DNA from: Ruminiclostridium sp.
GTDB lineage: Bacteria > Bacillota > Clostridia > DSM-8532
Assembly (NCBI GenBank): GCA_003535195.1
Contig: DOHN01000002.1
Span: forward strand, 46,917-57,350
Length of the DNA: 10,434 nt
Reading direction: 5' to 3'
Shown: piece by piece, positions 6,630 to 10,434 of the stretch
Layout of the letters: each line of letters begins with the position of its first letter
How positions within the stretch are numbered: position 1 is the first letter of the stretch
Made by a program: the position numbers and the translations under genes
The notes under the pieces: model-generated
Told to the model about the DNA's origin: nothing
What the model saw: only the letters and a program-made list of their open reading frames with translations
The model's database searches: none

Positions 6630-6681
6630 TCGCTGTCCTCCAGCCAAAAGCGGGAGATAAAGCCTTTGCTTCCTAAATAAT

Positions 6682-7704
6682 TCATGCAAAAAATCTCTCC
6701 AATACAGAAGCTGTCTTCTCCACTTGTTCTTTTCCAATGTAATAATGGGTCACCAAGCGCATGATTCCATGCTCGGGAGGGTTCACCAGAATGCCTTCTT
6801 TCTTCAGCGCTTCCGTCAGTTGGGCGGCATCAAAGGGCCTGTTTATTTTCAGGAATACCATATTGATGTGAATCTCCCCCCAGACTTCAGCCCCGGGTAT
6901 TCTGCCCAAGAGATCCGCAAGGTAAAGGGCCTGCTCATGATCCTCGGAAACTCTTTTTGTCATTTTTTCAAGGGCAATGATGCCTGCCTGTGCCAGTATT
7001 CCGGCCTGGCGCATGCCGCCGCCCAAAATTTTACGTTTTCTGCGGGCCGCTTCAATAAAGGATTTCGTCCCTGCCAGCATGGATCCCACAGGAGCACAGA
7101 GCCCTTTAGACAGGCAAAACATCACCGAATCTGCATATTGAGCTATTTCAGAAGCATCTGTCCCAAGGTAGGAGGCCGCATTAAAAATTCTGGCCCCATC
7201 CAAATGGACGGGGATCCTGTTCTTATGGGCCGCTTCATACAATTCCTTCATATAGGAAAGGGGGTGCACAACCCCTGTGGAATGGGCATTTTCGGTGCAG
7301 ATAAGCCCTGTCCTGGGTTCATGGATATCAATGCCGAACCGGATGGTGGCCTCCACCTTTTTAATATCCATCATCCCCCCATGAGAAGGGAGACATCGGA
7401 GATTGGCGCCGGAAATAATGGCGGCCGCGCCGCATTCGTGCACGACTATATGGTTATCCTCCGGAATGATCACCTCATCGCCCCGGTTTATATGGGTAAA
7501 AACCGCCAACTGGTTGCCCATGGTACCGGTGGGTACAAATAAAGCGGCTTCCTTTTTCAATATTCCCGCAGCCATTTCCTGAAGCCGGTTTACGCTAGGG
7601 TCATCCCCATATACATCATCGCCGACCTCTGCATTCATCATGGCCTTGCGCATTTCCTCGGTAGGCCAGGTAACCGTATCGCTTCTTAAATCAATGTTTT
7701 TCAT
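6682..7704 (-). CDS. ltaE: Low-specificity L-threonine aldolase (PLP enzyme)
   Basis: The 340-residue product should cleave L-threonine or L-allo-threonine to glycine and acetaldehyde in the cytosol with pyridoxal phosphate. Family features are the start IDLRSDTVTWPTEEMR, VGDDVYGDDPSVN (27-39), the PTGTMGNQ phosphate-cup segment (58-65), H89 in HIVVHECGAA, HLDGAR (167-172) with the PLP-binding D169, the Schiff-base lysine K200 in CLSKGLCAPVGS, and the late arginine R316. The length is normal for the family. AGGAGA lies 7 bases before the start. The gene follows the HAD phosphatase by 14 bases and precedes the YitT gene by 52 bases, so all three are probably one transcript. It could feed glycine and one-carbon metabolism or act in threonine catabolism. 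A related beta-eliminating lyase activity cannot be excluded. Confidence 0.95.
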   Translation of the reverse strand: MKNIDLRSDTVTWPTEEMRKAMMNAEVGDDVYGDDPSVNRLQEMAAGILKKEAALFVPTGTMGNQLAVFTHINRGDEVIIPEDNHIVVHECGAAAIISGANLRCLPSHGGMMDIKKVEATIRFGIDIHEPRTGLICTENAHSTGVVHPLSYMKELYEAAHKNRIPVHLDGARIFNAASYLGTDASEIAQYADSVMFCLSKGLCAPVGSMLAGTKSFIEAARRKRKILGGGMRQAGILAQAGIIALEKMTKRVSEDHEQALYLADLLGRIPGAEVWGEIHINMVFLKINRPFDAAQLTEALKKEGILVNPPEHGIMRLVTHYYIGKEQVEKTASVLERFFA

Positions 7705-7718
7705 AAGCTTTTCTCCTG

Positions 7719-8354
7719 CTACAAATCCTGATATAGTGCGGTCAAATTATCATAGACAGGGCTTCCTGTAGCTTCAAGCCGCTCTTTGCTGCAATGGCCG
7801 TTGGCCACCAACCGGCAATGAAATCCGGCCCTCGATGCCACTTCAAAGTCATGGATGGTATCTCCGATAAAAAGAACTTCCTCCGGCGGGCACCCGGTTA
7901 AGTCCAGCAAACGTTTTGCAAGGTGTTCCTTGCTGTCTGCATGGTTGTCGCTCTGGCCCAGGATATAAGTAAAGTATGACCTTAATCCATAGCTTTCGAG
8001 CTGGTGGATCAGGATATCGGATCCGGAAGCCGAAACAATATGCTGATGGAATCCCTTATTCCGCAACCCCTCCAGTACTTCCCCGGCATCCTTTTGAAGG
8101 CTTATAAAAGAAACATTATCGATATAGTTTTGAATATATTCGTCACAGATAGCTCCATAGTTTTCATTTTCCAAGTCAAAGCCGGTTTTGAAATAAAGGT
8201 TTCTAATGGGAAATTCAATTATGGTGCGATATTCCTCCATTGAAACGGTCCCCATATTCCTTTTTGCAAGCATCCTGTTCACAGCTCTGACGCAGGCCTC
8301 CGCATCGCGCAGAAGGGTCCCGTTCCAGTCCCAGGCAATATGTTTATAGGCCAT
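7719..8354 (-). CDS. HAD-superfamily hydrolase, phosphoglycolate-phosphatase-like
   Basis: The 211-residue cytosolic product shows all four HAD motifs: motif I DWNGT (9-13, nucleophile D9), motif II serine S108 in HIVSAS, motif III lysine K142, and motif IV GDTIHD (164-169). A helical C1-type cap lies between about residues 17 and 85. The second motif I position is N11 rather than the usual aspartate of DxDGT. That aspartate acts as general acid/base in phosphatases, so catalysis may be slower or differ; DWNGT occurs in a recognisable HAD subgroup, so this is not a lesion. The substrate cannot be told from the sequence. AGGAGA lies 6 bases before the start. It is the first gene of the operon with ltaE and the YitT gene, read from the promoter at 8465-8436 with a leader of about 75 bases. 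Confidence 0.9.
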   Translation of the reverse strand: MAYKHIAWDWNGTLLRDAEACVRAVNRMLAKRNMGTVSMEEYRTIIEFPIRNLYFKTGFDLENENYGAICDEYIQNYIDNVSFISLQKDAGEVLEGLRNKGFHQHIVSASGSDILIHQLESYGLRSYFTYILGQSDNHADSKEHLAKRLLDLTGCPPEEVLFIGDTIHDFEVASRAGFHCRLVANGHCSKERLEATGSPVYDNLTALYQDL

Positions 8355-8435
8355 ATGTGGTCTCCTGTTTTTATCTGTATTTTCGCAGCTTTTATATGCA
8401 TCCTGATCATAAAATTTGTTTTTATACTAAAATTA

Positions 8436-8465
8436 ATTATAACCGTCCCGGCAGAAAATTGTCAA
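8436..8465 (-). promoter_or_regulatory. Near-consensus housekeeping promoter of the HAD-ltaE-YitT operon
   Basis: On the minus strand TTGACA (8465-8460) and TATAAT (8441-8436) are both exact consensus boxes separated by 18 bases. The HAD start codon lies about 80 bases downstream. The leader shows no recognised riboswitch. Confidence 0.85.
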
Positions 8466-8505
8466 AACATGAGACTAACGAATTAAAGACTTTTATTGAT
8501 CTTTC

Positions 8506-8514
8506 TGGTATAAT
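8506..8514 (+). promoter_or_regulatory. Extended -10 promoter of the UspA-like gene
   Basis: TGGTATAAT combines the TGn extension with an exact TATAAT at 8509-8514, about 60 bases before the UspA-like start. No good -35 box lies 16-18 bases upstream, as is common for extended -10 promoters. Its -10 lies 44 bases from the -35 of the opposing promoter, so the two face away from each other. Confidence 0.6.
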
Positions 8515-8575
8515 AAATTTGTAGTTATAACGAATAACACATAAAATGTTTTAAATATATTCGGAGATGGTTTAT

Positions 8576-8968
8576 TTGAATACATATCATTCTATATTGG
8601 TTTGCGTCACCCAGCAAAAGGCGTGTGAAAGGCTCATCAGGGCCGCGGTAGAACTGAAAGAAGCCGACGGTAATTTACATGTGATCCATGTTACAAAGGA
8701 AAATTGGAACTTTGTAGATAACGCCCGGGACGGTGAAGTCCTGGAATACCTATTTACTCTGTCAAAATCCTATGGTGCAGAGCTGACGATCCTTAATTCC
8801 GATAAGATTCCTGAGACCATAGCGCAGTATGCACAGCATTACGGCATCGAGCTCATAATGATAGGAGAGGGCCCCCAGGGAAATCAAAGCTCATTTATCA
8901 AACGCTTATCCTCGCTTTTAAAAGATACAGATACGATGATCATGTCATTACCCAGCCCCTGTGGGTAA
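8576..8968 (+). CDS. UspA-like universal stress protein, small, degenerate nucleotide site
   Basis: The 130-residue product has the Usp alpha/beta pattern: a first strand HSILVCVTQ (5-13), GNLHVIHVTKEN (32-43), and YGIELIMIGEGPQG (89-102) before a final strand TMIMSLPSP. The first half also resembles the Usp-like domain of KdpD sensor kinases. The usual G-x2-G-x9-G-S/T ATP motif is not intact; only G97, G99 and G102 are seen, so ATP binding is doubtful. The start is uncertain. An ATG at 8567 directly abuts GGAG with no spacer, whereas the TTG at 8576 lies 9 bases after it and puts the first strand at the usual distance; TTG is therefore preferred. Its own promoter lies upstream, and the gene converges on rsmI with 49 bases between. 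The role is unknown; no partner is evident. Confidence 0.75.
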   Translation: MNTYHSILVCVTQQKACERLIRAAVELKEADGNLHVIHVTKENWNFVDNARDGEVLEYLFTLSKSYGAELTILNSDKIPETIAQYAQHYGIELIMIGEGPQGNQSSFIKRLSSLLKDTDTMIMSLPSPCG

Positions 8969-8969
8969 T
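8947..8969. terminator. Hairpin over the UspA-like stop codon, possible weak terminator
   Basis: ATTACCCA (8947-8954) and TGGGTAAT (8962-8969) form a perfect 8-pair stem with a 7-base loop, and the stop codon is inside the right arm. It lies between the convergent UspA-like and rsmI genes. No T-run follows on either strand, so intrinsic termination is doubtful; it may only protect the 3' end. Confidence 0.35.
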
Positions 8970-9017
8970 AAAACACCGTGATATTAATCTGTAACGCTTT
9001 TTCAAGGATAGGATATT

Positions 9018-9866
9018 TTATTTTGAATTTAATAATGAATATACCTGGCGCTTTGTAAGGCCTCTGTCTTTTGCCGCCAATTTCATGGCCTCCATGCGCT
9101 CATATCCCTGCTGCATATAATATTCCACGTGCTTGTCTATGGGGAGAACTGAATAGTCCGGCTTTTGCGCATCAGAGGCCGGATTTTTTGTACCCTCCAC
9201 TATGATAACAAATTCGCCCCGGGGATCATTCGCCTCAAAATGTGCCAGCACCTGGCTCAGAGTACCCCTTACAGCCTCTTCATGAATTTTTGTAAGCTCC
9301 CTTAGCGCAGTACACCGCCTGTCGCCAAAAACCTTCAGGGTGTCTGAGAGCATGTCCTTTACCCTGTGAGGGCCTTCATAGAAGATGAGTGTCCTGTCTT
9401 CGTTCCTGATGGTTTCCAGAAATTTCAGACGTTCGCTGTGCTTTTGCGGCAAAAAACCTTCGAAAGCGAACCGGCCGGCAGGAAGCCCCGATAATATAAG
9501 CGCTGTTATGGAAGCTGAGCAGCCTGGCACAGCAGTGACCGGGATTCCTTCCTCTATGGCGACTGCCACAAGCTCCTCTCCCGGGTCGGAAATAGCGGGT
9601 GTGCCCGCATCGCTGACAAGCGCTATATTCTTACCTTCTTTCAGCTTTTTTGCAAGCTCTTTTGCCCGGGAGATACGATTATTGTCATGGTAGCTTATGA
9701 GAGGTTTCTTAATTCCCAGGTGATTCAGCAGCTTCAGGGAATGCCTTGTGTCCTCCGCTGCAATCAAATCCACTTCGGACAATATTCTGACGGCCCGGTA
9801 GGTAATATCCTCCAGATTGCCTATGGGAGTCGCCACAAGATAAAGGGTTCCGTAATTTTCTTTCAT
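9018..9866 (-). CDS. rsmI: 16S rRNA (cytidine-1402-2'-O)-methyltransferase RsmI
   Basis: The 282-residue product uses S-adenosylmethionine to methylate the 2'-O of C1402 in the decoding centre of 16S rRNA. It has the tetrapyrrole-methylase fold with the RsmI signatures LVATPIGNLEDIT (10-22), AAEDTRH (36-42), LVSDAGTPAISDPG (83-96), VPGCSA (113-118), FYEGPHR (162-168) and RGEFVIIVEG (216-225). A C-terminal helical region ends with TKRQVYSLL, as in the family. The length is normal. A GGTGA site lies 6 bases before the start. It follows the fumarase-type subunit gene by 22 bases on the same strand and so probably depends on transcription from further right. Confidence 0.97.
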   Translation of the reverse strand: MKENYGTLYLVATPIGNLEDITYRAVRILSEVDLIAAEDTRHSLKLLNHLGIKKPLISYHDNNRISRAKELAKKLKEGKNIALVSDAGTPAISDPGEELVAVAIEEGIPVTAVPGCSASITALILSGLPAGRFAFEGFLPQKHSERLKFLETIRNEDRTLIFYEGPHRVKDMLSDTLKVFGDRRCTALRELTKIHEEAVRGTLSQVLAHFEANDPRGEFVIIVEGTKNPASDAQKPDYSVLPIDKHVEYYMQQGYERMEAMKLAAKDRGLTKRQVYSLLNSK

Positions 9867-9888
9867 CTTAAATCACCATTTCCCATGC

Positions 9889-10434
9889 CTAAATTTCGGC
9901 TGATCTATGTCTTGTCACATGACAGCTGATATTGACAGCCACCGGAAGACCGGCAATGTGCGTGGGATAGGTTTCAATATTGACACCCAGAGCCGTTGTC
10001 CTTCCGCCCAACCCGGCAGGGCCGATACCGAGCTGATTGATGCTTCTAAGCAGCTCTTCTTCCAGTTCCTTATAATATGGATCAGGGTGGCTTTGATCGA
10101 TGGGCCGCATCAATGCCTTCTTTGCCAGCAACGCGGCTTTTTCCATGCTGCCCCCGATGCCGACCCCGACGACAATGGGCGGGCAGGGATTGGCGCCGGC
10201 CTGACTCACCGTATCGATAATGGCCTTTTTTACCCCTTCCACTCCGTCGGAAGGTTTCAGCATTTTCAGCGCACTCATATTCTCACTGCCAAAGCCCTTG
10301 GGGGCCACGTGAAGAACCAGCTTGTCCCCGGCTTTCAGTTCATAATGAATGATGGCGGGGGTATTATCGCCTGTATTCCCTCTTCGGATGGGATCTGCCA
10401 CCACTGAATTCCTTAAGTACCCGTTTTTATAGCC
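9889..10434 (-). CDS. Class I fumarase / L(+)-tartrate dehydratase alpha subunit, C-terminal part (cut by window end)
   Basis: The frame is open to the last base of the window and gives the final 181 residues; the N-terminus lies to the right. The sequence matches the iron-sulfur hydro-lyase alpha subunit: VVADPIRRGNTGDNTPAIIHYE, the VAPKGFGSENMSALKML segment, ANPCPPIVVGVGIGG, LGIGPAGLGGRTTALGV and the ending VNISCHVTRHR. The two visible cysteines (NPCPP and ISCH) are expected ligands of the 4Fe-4S cluster; the third should be in the missing part. The enzyme adds water to fumarate to give malate, or dehydrates tartrate; sequence alone does not decide. A GTG inside the frame at 10404 is not the true start, because homology continues upstream of it. 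The next gene downstream is rsmI, not the beta subunit. Confidence 0.92.
   Translation of the reverse strand, partial: GYKNGYLRNSVVADPIRRGNTGDNTPAIIHYELKAGDKLVLHVAPKGFGSENMSALKMLKPSDGVEGVKKAIIDTVSQAGANPCPPIVVGVGIGGSMEKAALLAKKALMRPIDQSHPDPYYKELEEELLRSINQLGIGPAGLGGRTTALGVNIETYPTHIAGLPVAVNISCHVTRHRSAEI

Noticed and set aside
6630..6737. N-terminal extension of the YitT protein by 36 residues
   Set aside because: It would overlap the aldolase gene end, adds charged residues before the first membrane segment, and lacks the GGAGG site that precedes the ATG at 6629.
6724..7542. Plus-strand open frame of 272 codons
   Set aside because: It is antisense to ltaE, whose catalytic residues are all present on the minus strand; no ribosome binding site or family resemblance supports it.
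9907..10407. Plus-strand open frame of 166 codons
   Set aside because: It is antisense to the fumarase-type subunit, which has clear family motifs; no independent support.
1..10434. Mobile element, CRISPR array, tRNA or rRNA
   Set aside because: No transposase or integrase frame, no regularly spaced repeats, and no RNA gene signature was seen on either strand.

Overview
The window looks like chromosome from an anaerobic, spore-former-type Firmicute (Clostridia). The reasons are strong purine-rich ribosome binding sites (AGGAGA, GGAGG, AGGGGGA), GTG/TTG starts next to good Shine-Dalgarno sequences, a class I (4Fe-4S) fumarase-type subunit, and one-carbon genes typical of acetogens and related anaerobes. 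The genus cannot be fixed from the sequence. Eleven genes are supported, two of them cut by the window ends. There are no tRNA or rRNA genes, CRISPR arrays or insertion sequences.

Left part (1-5648), a corrinoid/one-carbon methyl-transfer locus. On the minus strand lie a PocR-domain sensor or regulator (cut at base 1) and, just upstream of it, a RACo-type reductive activator of corrinoid proteins (2Fe-2S ferredoxin domain plus ASKHA ATPase domain). Divergent from the activator, on the plus strand, is a DUF1638 protein. Converging on that gene is a minus-strand pair joined by an ATGA overlap: a URO-D/MtaA-type methyltransferase fused to a C-terminal CxxC thioredoxin-like domain, and a COG0523 (CobW-type) metal-chaperone GTPase. 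A plausible reading is that the methyltransferase moves methyl groups to or from a corrinoid, the activator rescues oxidised Co(II), the GTPase supplies metal or cofactor, and the PocR protein senses the substrate or corrinoid state. No corrinoid-binding protein and no substrate-specific MtxB-type methyltransferase is in the window, so the partners must lie to the left or elsewhere.

Middle part (5787-8465), a housekeeping-like minus-strand operon: HAD-family phosphatase, low-specificity L-threonine aldolase, and a YitT-family membrane protein. It is read from a near-consensus TTGACA-N18-TATAAT promoter at 8465-8436. A plus-strand UspA-like gene starts from a nearby extended -10 promoter.

Right part (9018-10434), minus strand: the 3' part of a class I fumarase/tartrate dehydratase alpha subunit, followed 22 bases later by rsmI (16S rRNA C1402 2'-O-methyltransferase).

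The most unusual items are in the left part: the methyltransferase-thioredoxin fusion, loss of the usual zinc-ligand histidine in it, a degenerate metal motif in the coupled GTPase, a hairpin that could hide the methyltransferase ribosome binding site, and TTGGTA repeats spaced about two helical turns apart upstream of both the activator and the methyltransferase.
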